Positions 9,837 through 20,361 of a stretch of DNA of 64,000 bases are shown here, one piece after another. Positions within the stretch are counted from its first letter, which is position 1. Each line of letters begins with the position of its first letter. The stretch covers positions 368,425,501 through 368,489,500 of the forward strand of contig CM057451.1 of assembly GCA_016271365.2 (NCBI GenBank), read 5' to 3'. The DNA comes from Neoceratodus forsteri. Lineage: Eukaryota; Chordata; Ceratodontiformes; Ceratodontidae. The notes under the pieces are model-generated. The model searched no databases and was not told the origin of the DNA. It saw nothing but the letters and a program-made list of their open reading frames with translations. The position numbers were made by a program, and so were the translations under genes.

Positions 9837-10480
9837 GAGGTGGTATCTCCCCTGGCTCCTCCTACTTGTACTACTACTGGCCGGTGATATTGAAACCAAC
9901 CCTGGCCCATTAAATCTGACCCACAAAATCCCTCCTGTATGGGGCATGGGTAAGGGGCTAAAGATTGCTCATCTTAACATTAGGAGCCTGCTACCTAATC
10001 GTGATGAGCTATTAGCATGGGTTGCACTCTACAAACCCGACATCCTAGGAGTGACGGAGACCTGGCTGAAACCCTCCGTCCCTGACTCTGCCTGTGAACT
10101 CACTGGGTATGAATTCACCCGACTGGACAGAGCTGGGGGCAGGAGGGGGGGTGGCATACTAATCTACCATAAGAGCCACTTAAAAATCTCCCAGATTGCC
10201 CACCAGGATTCAAACGTGTCTCCCCTGTGAGATGCTACATGTGCTACTGCTACTTGGGGACGCAAAGAAACTGCACCTGGTGTGCACCTATAATCCTCCA
10301 AGAGGTGGGCTACCTGGATTAACTCACCTCATGGACAAAATTGGTCCCAGAGTCGGGGATAACGAACTCATAATCCTGGAGGATGTAAACCTTAACTGGG
10401 ATAGTGGTAATGTTAAGCAGTTTGAGCCTCTGCTTGCTAACCTTGCCCTGACCCAGCTCATCCAGGAACCAACCTAGGCG
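9802..10480 (+). pseudogene. L2 ORF2: hydrophobic leader, 2A site, endonuclease
   Basis: The frame from 9802 has a basic stretch (HRR), a leucine-rich segment of about 13 residues (residues 14-27), then GDIETNPGP (residues 28-36). This matches the 2A consensus D-x-E-x-N-P-G-P, at which ribosomes skip the Gly-Pro bond. It is followed by an APE endonuclease: LNIRSLLPNRDELLAW, VTETWL, RRGGGILIY. After a frameshift near 10200 comes VCTYNPP and a degenerate GDFN box (EDVNLNW, about 10380). Stops near 10230 and 10477 make the copy inactive. Confidence 0.8.
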
Positions 10481-10854
10481 GACAGCAAATGGATCCTCCA
10501 GCACCTTACTGGACTGGATCATGTCTAACCGTCCCTGACAGGATCTCATCAGCGGGTACATTATCTGACTCCATCTCTGACCACTCACCGTTTTCTGTGT
10601 ATGGAAAATTCCCACCCCAAAATTCCACACAAAATTATGCATGTCAGAAACTACTCTAGATTCGATACTGAGGAGTTCCTGGAAGACCTAAGAGTTACTG
10701 ACTGGTCTGGGGTGTATGGTGCCACTGACCCCTCGGCAGCAACCTCTTACTTCCTCTCCACCTTTAGGGCCTTGCAAGACAAGCATGCTCCCAAGGTCAC
10801 CCATAGGGTAAGGGGGTCCGCTACCTCTGGTTAAATGGGAATCTCCTAGCCCAG

Positions 10855-12786
10855 ATGCGGGAGAGAGATAAGTGTTGGGCTCGTTCCAAAGGTACCAGTG
10901 ATCCCATGATTATTCAAAGGTACAGACACCTCAGGAACAGGTGCAAAAAGGCCATCAGGGCAGCAAAGAGTGACTTTTGCAAGTCCACCCTACTAAGCTC
11001 TGCCAGTAATCCCAGGAGGTTCTGGAGAGATATTAAATCCCTTGTCAGCGGATCCTCCCATCCGGGGGTTGCGGACATGGTCATAAATGGAGTCTCCTGC
11101 AATAATCCCCATACTATTGCCAACTCCCTAAATAATCACTTCTCTGACCTCTCTGCCTTCACAACCCTCTTCTCACCTGATGAGGCTCTGTCCCACCCCC
11201 TTCCCTCCACTCTGCTGGAGGGTCACCCTCCTCGTCAGCTGTTCCACCTCAGGGCTGTATCAGTTCAGGACTTGCAGAAACGCCTAGCTGGCCTCTCTCA
11301 GTACTCCAGTCCTGGCCTAGACAACCTGGAATCTAAACTCCTTAAGCTTGGTGCTGCACACATTGCCTCACCAGTAGCCTTTATCTTCAACCTATCCCTT
11401 GGTCTGGGGACCATCCCAGACATCTGGAAAGAGGCGAGGATTGTCCCTGTACTGAAGTAAGGAAATCCCAAACTGCCTGACAATTATCGACCTATTACCA
11501 TTCTTCCAACCCTTAGCAAGCTCCTTGAAAAGGTAGTGGCTAAGCAGCTTTCGGAATATATCCACTCTCATGAACTTCTGTCCCAGCCCAGCACGGCTTT
11601 CATAGGGACACAGCACCACCACAGCCTTAATCTCGGTTACATCAAGTATCCGACAGCCATGGACCAGGGCAAACTCTCTGGTGCAATATTTATCGACCTG
11701 TCCAAAGCCTTTGACCTGGTTGACCACAAACTGCTTGGTGCACAGTTGTGGTCATTTGTCTCCCCATGCCATGAAATGGCTAATGGAGTTATCTACATGG
11801 CAGAAAGCAGCGTATCTGCTTCAATAAAGTCCTCTCCGAGCCCCTCACCGTGACCTCCGGAGTGCCTTAAGGTTCGGCACTGGGTCCCTCCTCTTCTCCT
11901 CTTCATCAATCAACTACCCATGGTTACTACCAGCTGTAGCGCCACCATGTGTGCAGATGATCTGGTAATCCTGGCTCACTCCCAGAATGCCACTACCCTA
12001 AACCAGAACCTGACAGATGACTTTAACAGGGTATTGTCATGGGTTACTAGTCACAAGCTGGTCCTGAACCTGAAAAAGACACAGGCTATGCTCTTTGGCT
12101 CAGTGGCTAAAATCAAAGCCTCATCGGCCTGCTTACACGTCACCAGCGCAGATGGATCCTCACTACCCATAGTGAGCTCCATCAAATATCGGGGGGTAAC
12201 ACTTGACCCCCAACTTGACATGGGTAATCATATCCTTAACATCTGCAGGGCAGCAAACTGCAAACTGGGTCTGGCCTATAGGGCCAAGTATAACCTTACA
12301 CTGGCAGCCAGGCTTGCCTCTAGTGAAGGGTGTGCTCCTTCCTCCCTTTAGCTATGGGCTGCACCTATTTGCTCGCTCTCCAAAGACACATCTCACCCGT
12401 GGTACACTGCTTACAATAACATTTGTCGCTTTGCCTTGGCTGCCCCGACTCACCCACCCTGTGAGCTATATGAGAAACTCTGCTGGCTCTCACCAGCTAG
12501 ATACCTTGATTTTGGTTTGGGATGCCTCTGGGAAAGTGATCAGAACTAGCACCCCCCAAGGGCTGGCCCGGCTTCTGCCTAAACTGAATCCCACCCCCTA
12601 CCAACTTAGGTCTCTCACATCAGGGATGCTCAAAGTCCCTCCTACCCGGACCGTCATGGGGGATCAGGACTTTGCCATAAGTGCGCCCAGACTCTGGAAT
12701 TTGCTGCCTGTGGATATCCGAGCTGCCCTCTCCTATCTGAGTTTTCGAAATTCCCTGTGGGGTTTCCTAAAACTAGCATCAGTGTG
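10855..12786 (+). pseudogene. L2 ORF2: reverse transcriptase and C-terminus
   Basis: Broken RT. SSPGLDNLESKLLKLGA leads to FNLSLGLGTIPDIWKEARIVPVLK (11290-11457), then a stop, then DNYRPITILPTLSKLLEK, IFIDLSKAFDLVDHKLL (about 11690-11735), MCADDLVILAHS (active site, about 11950) and the ISAPRLWNLLPVDIR C-terminal motif (about 12675-12725) that marks L2-group elements. At least three frameshifts are needed to join these pieces. Confidence 0.8.
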
Positions 12787-13562
12787 ACTGCCCCAAACCT
12801 CCCTAGAGTAAAGTTGTCAAATTGTTTTGTCTGAACCTCCCCAGGGTGTCTCCATTGAATTCCTGGAGATATTTTCCCCACTGTATCAATGACTTCTGAC
12901 TACTCCTGCCTAAAAAGCCTTGGGCATTTTTACACCCATTATTGCTCCACGGTCATAGGCTAACCATGACATATTGTACCTTGGTCACTTGGTAGAAACT
13001 CGTACTACAAAGTGTTTCTGTTTCTGTCTAACATGTGCATATTTAGAAAAATGTGATGAGCTGTATATACCTGTCCGCGATCCAACTAGCCTAGGGGGTG
13101 TATACGACAATGTTATAAGTTATATTATGACCAATCCAGTCCTTGAGCTATGCTCCACTCCTATGTATGATGACCTGTATATATCTGTCAGTTGAACTAG
13201 CTAGTCTAGAGTGTATAATCTGAAATGTGTGCTTACTACTGTATGTTTCCCCTAGCGTCAAATGATGTATTTCCCACATGTTTGTTTACTGTGACAAAAA
13301 ACTGTACTGTCTTTGCCATGTCTCCTTGACTGTTGTTTCTCATGTTGTATTCTCCCGGGTCATTCCTGAAAATAGGCATAATACTTGTCTAGTGTACCTA
13401 CCCGGTAAACAAAAGCTAAATAAATAAATAAAATAAACTTATGCTTATATGATGGGTGCCTATATCTATATGTTAGTGCAAAATAACTATCACAGTATAA
13501 TAGGACAGGAATACAGTGTGAGGTGTATGTGGGACGTTACGGGGCATAACCCAGGCGTAACA

Positions 13563-14293
13563 CTACCCTCTTGGACTTTGTTGATTCCCTTGAGATACTT
13601 GAACGTTTCTATCATGCCCCCCTTCCCTTTCCTCGAGGGTATACATATTAAGCTCATTTAATCTCTTTTCGTATGTCTTGTGGTACAGACCCTGCACCAT
13701 TTTAGTTGCCTTCCTCTGGACAGCCTCCATCCTGTCTGTGTCCTTGCGGAGATGCGGTCTCCAGAACTGCACGCAGTACTCCAGATGGGATCTCACCAAC
13801 TGTCTGTACAGAGGGATAACAACTTCCTGTTTTCTACTGGTGATGCCTCTCCCTATGCATCCCAGTATCCCACCAACCCTCCTTACTGCCTTCTCACATT
13901 GCTTGCCCACCTTAAGGTCATCTGATATGACTACCCCCCAGGTCCCTTTCCATTTTTGTTGTTAGTATCTCACCCCCCATTGTGTACTGTCCCTGGGTTT
14001 TTGTTTCCCAAGTGCATTACTTTGCACTTCTTTGCATTTAATCTAAGCTGCCATACATTTGACCATTCCTCAACCTTGCCCAAGTCCCTTTGCATCCTTT
14101 CCACTCCACCTTCTGTATCAGTGCTGTTGCAGATCTTTGTGTCATCTGCAAAGAGACATACTTTCCATCCAATATCTCTGCAATATCACTTATAAAGACA
14201 TTAAAGAGGACCAGTCCCAGTACTGAACCCTGCAGTACCCCGCTAACAACCCCCATTTCTTCAGAGTGAACTCCGTTTACTATTACCCTCTGA
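13563..14293 (-). mobile_element. CR1-gamma LINE, RT C-terminal part
   Basis: Minus-strand continuation of 7428-7762. It encodes CR1 RT motifs RVIVNGVHSEE, VLQGSVLGLVLFNVFISDIAE (14140-14290) and, nearer the 3' side, VVIPLYRQLVRSHLEYCVQFWRP and RLNELNMYTLEER (13563-13910). It ends at 14293 against the GTCAA duplication, so the copy is 5'-truncated within RT. Confidence 0.8.
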
Positions 14294-14459
14294 GTCAAAA
14301 TGGGAGAGTGCCTCAAAAAAAGCACTAGCAAAGAGGCAGGAAGGAGGGGTGGAGGAACAATGGGGAAACATCAGAACTGCCATCACAGAGGCAACAAGCC
14401 TTTGTGTGAAGTAAATAAATCAAAACGAAAGAAAAAAAACACTATGGTTCTCAAAAGAG

Positions 14460-16918
14460 GTGGCGTGGAAGGTTAGTGAGAAAAAGATAGCATTCAGGAA
14501 GTATAAGGAAACACAGAAGGAGCAGAACAGAGAATTGTACCAGTTAAAGCAGAAGGAAGCGGGGAAGACAGTCAGAATAGCTAAGACCCAAACCGAGCAA
14601 AAGATAGCCAACTCGGTTAAGAAGGGGGATAGAACCTTTTATAAGTACATTAGGGAGTGAAGAAAACCAAGGGAGGGATAGTGAGGCTTAACAAAGGAGA
14701 GGGTGGATGGGCTGAGAGGGACAGTAAAAAAGCAGGGATACTGAACGAATACTTCTGCTCAGTATTTACAACGGAAGAGGAGGGGGAGGTACCTAATCCA
14801 ATTAATAGAAGCACTCTGGATGCGAGGGGGTCGATACCAGTCCCTTTACAAAAGATAGGGTTCTGAAAGAACTCCTAAAATGGAAGGTGGACAAAGCAAT
14901 GGGGCCTGACAGGATTCACCCCAGAATTCTAAAAGAACTAAGGGGAGAACTAGTGACACCACTAACTACCTTTTTAAATTTTTTTTTATTTAGTATGCTT
15001 TTTGTTCCGTTGGTTGTTCCCTGCTCTCAGCCCCTCTCTGGACACCTGCCTCACTCCCCTAAAGCCGCCTCCACAGATACTCCCTGGCTTACCCTCCAGG
15101 GTGGGGCCATGGCACCACGTCAAGCCCGTCTATGATGGGGAAGGTATCGACAGTAACCTACATTGCCTCCCTGGCTTCCTCCCCAGAACGGGGTTCGGGG
15201 CCTCGGTGGTGCCGTGGAGCCGTAAATTGGTCGGTGGAGCGGCGGAGAGCCATAGAGGCCAGGTGCCGGGGTGGCGTCATCCTGAGCGGCTGGTGGGAGT
15301 TTTTCCCGTTTTATCCTGGGGGCAGGGATGTGCAGTGACATCCAGCATCCACCCCACCCCTCAGAACATTCAGGTGCCAGCTGCTGCGGTACCCTCAGCT
15401 CCGCCAGGGGTCCACCAAGCACCGGACATACTCCCACACCCTCCACCAAGAGAAGGAGCGTAGTCGTCGGAAATACCATCCTTCTGCCCCTGGCCAGCCC
15501 TACGACAACTCGGGTCTGTTCCTGAATCCGGGTCGCCGGCATCACATGCGGAAATTGAACCCTACCCTTTTTAACAAATCATGGGAGGATGGTATGTTAC
15601 CGAAGGACTGGAGGAGGGCAGATGTGATTCCCCTTCACAAAAGTGGGAGCAAAGCAGAAGCAGGAAACTACAGACCTGTTAGCTTGACCTCAGTGATAGG
15701 GAAAAGGATGGCATCACTTCTGAAGGAAAGAATTGTTGAGTACCTAGAGGCCAGTGGGGCACAGAACCCAAGGCAGCATGGATTCACAGCAGGAATGTCA
15801 TGTCAGGAGAATCTAATCGATTTCTTTGACAGGGTAACAAGAGTAGTAGACCAAGGAGGGGCTGTGGACATGGCCTACCTAGACTTTAGCAAGGCATTTG
15901 GCACAGTCCCACACAAACGATTAATAAACAAATTACCCAGCCTGGGAGTGGGTCCCAGGGTGGTAGCCAGGGTAAAGAATTGGCTGGACAACAGGACAAA
16001 GATGGTAATAGTAAACAGAGTCTGCCCTGAAGAAAGTGGAGTTACTAGCAGGGTACCGCAGGGTTCAGTATTGGGTCCTGTCCTTTTTAATGTCTTTAAG
16101 TGTCATTGCAGAGGGACTGGAAGGAAAAGTATGCCTGTTTTCAGATGACACAATGATCTGCAGCAGGGTTGATACACAGGGAGGGTGAAAAGGATGAGAA
16201 GGGACTCTGCAAGGTTGGAGGTATGGTCAAACGTATGGCAGCTTAGATTAAATGCAAAGAAGTACAAAGTAATGCACTTGGGAAACAAAAACCCAGGGAG
16301 AGTACACAATAGGGGGTATTAACAACAACACAAATGGAAAAGGACCTGGGGGTAGTCATATCAGATGACCTAAAGGTAAGCAAGCAATGTGAAAAGGCAG
16401 TAAGGATGGCTGGGGGGTACTGGGATGTATAGGGAGATGCATCACCAGTAGAAAACAGGAAGTTGTTATCCCTCTGTACAGACAGTTGGTGAGACCCCAT
16501 CTGGAGTACTGCATGCAGTTCTGGAGACCCAATCTCTGCAAGGACATAGACAGGATGGAGGCAGTCCAGTGGAGGGCAACTAAAATGATGCAGGGTCTGC
16601 AACAGAAGCCATATGAAGAGAGACTAAAGGAGCTTAATATGTATACCCTCAAGGAAAGGAGGGAGAGGGGGGACATGATAGAAACTTCCAAGTACCTCAA
16701 GGGAATCAACAAAGTCCAAGAGGGTAGCATCTTTCAGAAAAAGAGATGTGCAAGAACAAGGAGACACAATTTGAAGACAGATGGGGGACGGCTCAGGGGC
16801 AATGTGAGGAAGTATTTTTTCACAGAGTACAGTATGTGGTGGATGCATGAAACAGCCTACCTGAGGAGATCGTGGGGTCGAAAACGGGGGGAATTTAAGA
16901 ATGCAAAGGACAGACATT
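14460..16918 (+). pseudogene. CR1-beta ORF2 reverse transcriptase, broken
   Basis: KVDKAMGPDRIHPRILKEL (14887-14945) precedes the retroposon. After it come SWEDGMLPKDWRRADVIPLHKSG, NYRPVSLTSVIGK, QHGFTAGMSCQ, MAYLDFSKAFGTVPHKRL and VPQGSVLGPVLFNVF (15575-16110). The FADD box is lost in a frameshift near 16140 (TTTTCAGATGACACAATG reads as S-DD). The C-terminal VRPHLEYCMQFWRP block is at 16486-16530. Confidence 0.8.
14966..15574 (-). mobile_element. Poly(A) retroposon, copy 1 (GC-rich, ~590 bp family)
   Basis: The insert 14978-15561 starts on the plus strand with a T-rich run (AAATTTTTTTTTATTTAG), so it is minus-oriented with an A tail. It is flanked by CTACCTTTTTAA (14966-14977) and CTACCCTTTTTAA (15562-15574). 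Its 5' region (minus: ATGCCGGCGACC...AGAAGGATGG) aligns with the copy at 55066-55665. It lacks the first ~60 bp of that family. It carries no function I recognise, and the 141-residue minus-strand frame inside looks incidental. Confidence 0.65.
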
Positions 16919-17055
16919 AGGCAGTTCTGGTGGGGGTGGGGCATAGGAAGAAGTAGGCTGTCAGTTAACTAGGATCTGCAGCTTATCCAATAGGTAGGGA
17001 AATGGACATATTAGGTGAGCTAAGTGGTCCTTATCTGCCATCAAAGTCTGTGTTT

Positions 17056-18355
17056 CACGACCCCTTGTCCTTGGGCATCTTTTTTTCTGAAAGATGTTTC
17101 CTTCTTTAACCTTATTTATACCTGTGAGGTATTTGAAAATTTTCTGTCATACTTCCCCGCCCCCCCCATTCCTCCAGTGTAGACATATTTTGGTTCTTCA
17201 GTCTTTCCTCATAGGGCTTTTGATGCAGACTGTACACCACTACTGCCCTCTACTGCCCTCTTCTGGGCCACCTCCACTCTTTCTATGTCCTTCGGAAGAT
17301 GAGGTCGAGACACAGTACTCCAGGTGAGGTCTCACAAGTGATCTATGCAGGGGTAATACTCCCTCTTTCTGCTAGTGATCCCCCTCCCTATGCACCCCAG
17401 CATCCTGCTAGGTCTCCCGACTGCCTTGTCACACTGCCTAACCACCAGATACGGTAACTCCCAGGCCTCTTTCCTGTTTGGTGGTCGTCAATACCTCTCC
17501 TTCCATTTTGTACTCCTCCCCAAAGTTTCTGTGCCCCAAGTGCATGATTTTGCACTTTTTTGCATTGAAGCTCAGTTGCCATACCCTTGACCACTTCTCT
17601 AACCTTATCAGATCCCCTCATATTTTCCACACACACACACGGAGTATCTGCCCTGTTGCAGATTTTAGTGTCATCTGCGAACAGGCAGACCTTTCCGTCC
17701 AGTTTCTTTGCGATGTTGCTTATAAAGACATTAAAGAGGACTGGTCCCAGTAAAGATCCCTCAGGTACCCCATTGGTCACCCTCCCTTCCTCGGAGTGAA
17801 CTCTGTTTACCACCACCCTCTGTCTCCTATCCCTTAGCCACTTTCTTACCCAATTTATCACCTTTGGTCCCAGTCCTGGGCTGCCCAGCTTGCTTGCTAA
17901 TCTCCTATGTGGGAGGGTGTCAAAGGCCTTGCTGAAATCCAGGTAGGCCACATCCACCACTTCTCCCTGATCCAATTCCCTAGTCACTCAGTTGAAATCT
18001 TTTTGATTCTTTTGACAAGACCTTCACCTCCTGTGAATCCATGCTGTCTCATGTCTTATAAGCCACTGGATTCCAGATATTCCATAATCCTTTCCTTTAG
18101 TAGTGATTCCAGTAATTTTCCCACCACCAAAGTCAGGCTGACTGGCCTGTAGTTGCCAGCCTCCTACCTACTACCACTTTTGCGAAGTGGGACTACATCT
18201 GGCCTCCTCCAGTCCCCCAGAACCCCTCCCATTTCCAGTTAGAAGTTGAACAGGACTGTCAGAGGTGCAGCCAGCACCACCCTGAGCTCCCTCAGTATCC
18301 TTGGATGGACCCCGTCTGGCCCCATTGCCTTATCCACTTTCAGATTTGCGAGATC
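17056..18355 (-). mobile_element. CR1-alpha LINE, RT part
   Basis: Minus-strand continuation of 4786-5083. It encodes CR1 RT: KVDKAMGPDGVHPRILREL (about 18280-18345), VAYLDFSKAFDTLPHRRL, VPEGSLLGPVLFNVFISN and KVCLFADDTKICN (active-site FADD, about 17660-17700). It ends where D1 begins. Residue choices differ from the other CR1 copies (GPKVINWVRKWLRDR), so it belongs to another, probably older subfamily. Confidence 0.75.
17388..17987 (-). pseudogene. CR1-alpha RT core frame
   Basis: A 199-residue minus-strand open frame covering the RT palm from DFSKAFDTLPHRRL through GVPEGSLLGPVLFNVF to FADDTKICNRADT, then running out of homology by frameshift. The catalytic FADD pair is intact, but the frame lacks the N-terminal RT fingers (frameshift near 18000) and the thumb. 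Confidence 0.75.
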
Positions 18356-18495
18356 TTTCTTCAAGGGGGCTCTTGCAGCAGGCAACACCGGTAGGGCTAA
18401 GCCCCCAGGTGCTAGGACCACACGAAAAACTTCTAGCTAGCAGTCTACAGCTGGGTACCACCCCCAACGTCGGCACGCCAACGTCCATCCTATAG

Positions 18496-18503
18496 TATAA
18501 AAG
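18496..18503 (+). promoter_or_regulatory. TATA-like box in the D1 left repeat
   Basis: TATAAAAG lies ~140 bp into the element at the same position as TATAAAGG in D3 (53168-53175), just before a GGC(A/G)GTCCCCC segment shared by the copies. It is a likely core promoter for the element transcript. Confidence 0.4.
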
Positions 18504-18657
18504 AGGCGGTCCCCCAGACCAACCCCAGTTCTTTTCCTGCTGTCAACCCGTGCATGTCGGATCTCCACGGACACCTGCTTCAGTCAACCGCCATTTTACT
18601 CGCAATTTCTCATTTTCTTCATTTAAAAAACATTGTTTTTCGGTGTTATTCTGATTT

Positions 18658-20112
18658 TATGTCGTCTTCTCCAGCTTCATCTTCAGACTGGCCTACAAAG
18701 TGTGCTTGCGGCAAGCAGCTTCCCTCAAAGGATGGACAGTCTTCTTGCCTGCTCTGGTTAGGCCCTGAACACGACACCAAGGCCAGCCAGCATTGCCAGG
18801 ACTTCAACCAGGCCACACGGAGACGCTGTTTAAAGACCCTCATAAGCATCTTGCTGCAGCAGAAGTTAACCACAATGGAGAAGGAGCTTTAGGGCAAAAA
18901 TTCCTCTTCTTCCCCCCAGCCTCCAGGGTGTCGACTTCTTCTCCTGCCCAGAAGAAGAAGAAGTCCAGAAGAAGTCCAGCTGGAAGCATAAGCACAGGGA
19001 CCAGCTCCAGTCAGCGGCTGCCTTCAGGTCTTCCTCATCCCCTCTTCCTTTGGCAGCCCTTACCCCTTCAGGGCTGCTAGTTTCTCAGCCGCCCACCCTC
19101 ATCTCTGTCTCGGGTGGCGGGAACTCGGGGCATCGGACTTCGTCCCCCAATACTCAAGCCCTTACTCCCTGTGGGTCTTCAGCCAGGTGGCCGGACCGTT
19201 GTTTCTCCTTGGCCATCACTCCCCCGGTCCTGGCGTTGCCAACGTCTGTCCCTGACTCCAGGACTGGCCGCCTCTAAGCATCACTTGGAGCAAGCACTCA
19301 CCTTTTCATCCACACAGGCCACGCCTCTGCCTCCGTCAGGAACTAACTCCCTTTCACAGACACCCGCATCCCCTTAGGGGCCTGTGGCAGCTGTCTCACC
19401 AGACCGGCGTCAGCCTTTGCCTATCTGGCAAATGCCTGCTCTGCCAGTGTCTGCCCCGACGACGCCTCAGCTGTCGCCTCCACAAGCGCCGGCTGGCCCT
19501 TCAGGCAATCACAACCGACACCTGGAGGGGCCAGTGCCTGGGTTCATGACGCCTCAAGGACCGACGCCAGGATACCTGACACCTCGGGCCAATGCCTAGT
19601 TACCTGGCACCTCAAGAACTGACGCCGGGTACCCAACGCCCCAGGGACCGTCGCCAGGTTACCCAACGCCGGGGTATTCAATGCCACCTCCCCAATACCC
19701 TTACCCACCATATAATCCACCTCCTCAGATGGATTATAATGCTCTTTTTTCAGCCTGGTGGGCCTTTATGAAGGATAAGGATACCCCCATGAGGCCTGCC
19801 TCTCCTCTGCCTTCTTGGGACCCCCCTCTCCGAGACGATCTTGTGGGCCCTAGCCGTCCCCGGTCTCTAGGTCCGTCTCCCAGTCGTATGGACCACCGTA
19901 AGGGAGATCGTCGCCCTCTGACGCCAGTCCCTGAAAGTGACCCATCTGGTAGGGAGTCCTCTTCATCCTCCACAGAAGACTCTGAGGATTCCAGGGGTCC
20001 CTATGATGATACTGTGCCCCCCAAGGAGACTCCTAGGTCTCCCCCTGATGACCCTACCTTTCTGGATGTCATGAGGCACATACAATCCCTGATGGGGTGG
20101 GAAACAAATGAT
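18658..20112 (+). pseudogene. D1 gag-like ORF, broken
   Basis: Starts MSSSPASSSDWPTKCACGK. A Cys/His-rich module follows (SSCLLWLGPEHDTKASQHCQ, residues about 20-50), then RRRCLKTL and MEKEL. After frameshifts come a Ser/Pro-rich linker, a proline-rich tract with repeats of the TPQGPTPGY type (19540-19680), PYNPPPQMDYNALFSAWW and an acidic/serine segment ending SPPDDPTFLDVMRHIQSL. It stops at 20112 where homology to D3 ends. It corresponds to the DIRS gag-like protein. Confidence 0.65.
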
Positions 20113-20113
20113 T

Positions 20114-20361
20114 TCCTGTCCCCTTTAAAACCTAAGTTTCAGAGCACCCCAAGCACTGCCTCCGAAGTTTCAAAGTGCCCCAAACACTGTTTATAGACCT
20201 TGTCTTTTCTCCCCACTTACCCTGCTACTTTCAAAAGGAAGAGAAGTTTAAATAAATATTAATATGCCTTTAAGATAAAGCTAGGTGCATTCAATTCACT
20301 CGACTCTGTCAGCAAAATATGGTTTTCCACCATATTAAAGAAAATGTCCTGTCCCCTTTAA
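20114..20361. repeat. 15 bp direct repeats around a 218 bp segment
   Basis: TCCTGTCCCCTTTAA occurs perfectly at 20114-20128 and 20347-20361, bracketing 20129-20346 like a target duplication. Inside, AAGTTTCAGAGCACCCCAAG at 20134 is repeated 31 bp later as AAGTTTCAAAGTGCCCCAAA. There is no poly(A) or inverted termini, so the class of insert is unknown. Confidence 0.5.

Larger units (their letters stand above)
9480..13437 (+). mobile_element. L2-clade LINE with a 2A-like peptide
   Basis: A plus-strand non-LTR element with leader/ORF (9480-9836), 2A motif (9886-9909), AP-endonuclease (9950-10480), reverse transcriptase (about 10855-12345) and an L2-type C-terminus (12570-12780). It is followed by a ~650 bp 3' UTR ending in TAAATAAATAAATAAA at 13420-13437. 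The 5' boundary is uncertain (9060-9480). It is embedded in the LTR-like element, the deepest level of the nest. Confidence 0.8.
7763..13562. mobile_element. LTR-like element (TGTTAC..GTAACA) carrying an L2 LINE
   Basis: Termini TGTTACAT and GGCGTAACA are flanked by CTAC at 7759-7762 and 13563-13566. Without the L2 insert (start uncertain, 9060-9480; end 13437), about 1.5-1.8 kb remains, similar in size to the block at 1275-3135, with no recognisable gag or pol, so a solo LTR is likely. A TATAAAA lies near 8278. Internal repeats at 8215-8400 and 8605-8910 resemble LTR enhancer-type repeats. It interrupts CR1-gamma in its C-terminal coding region. Confidence 0.55.
14294..17055 (+). mobile_element. 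CR1-beta LINE, 3' half
   Basis: Resumes CR1-beta at MGECLKKALAK (about 14299), runs through the region between endonuclease and RT, the RT and the C-terminus (16486-16920), and ends in a 3' UTR with CTGCAGCTTATCC...GGTCCTTATCTGCCATCAAAG and a degenerate TTCTATG tail (~17045-17055). A 584 bp poly(A) retroposon splits the RT at 14978-15561. Confidence 0.75.
18357..20113 (+). mobile_element. DIRS-like copy D1, 5' part only
   Basis: Begins with a DIRS terminal repeat (TTCTTCAAGGGGGCTCTTGC), related to those at 21308, 53025 and 59929. It then has a leader with TATAAAAG (18496-18503) and gag-like coding sequence to about 20112. RT, recombinase and right repeat are missing. Terminal-repeat details (ACACCGGTAG...CTAGGACCACA) pair it with D4 rather than D2 or D3. 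Confidence 0.75.

Noticed and set aside
9886..9909. Viral 2A peptide marking an integrated RNA virus
   Set aside because: It is directly followed by an AP-endonuclease and L2-type RT; 2A-like motifs are known in non-LTR retrotransposons.
15120..15545. Minus-strand protein of 141 residues
   Set aside because: It lies inside a GC-rich retroposon copy and is not conserved in the other two copies.
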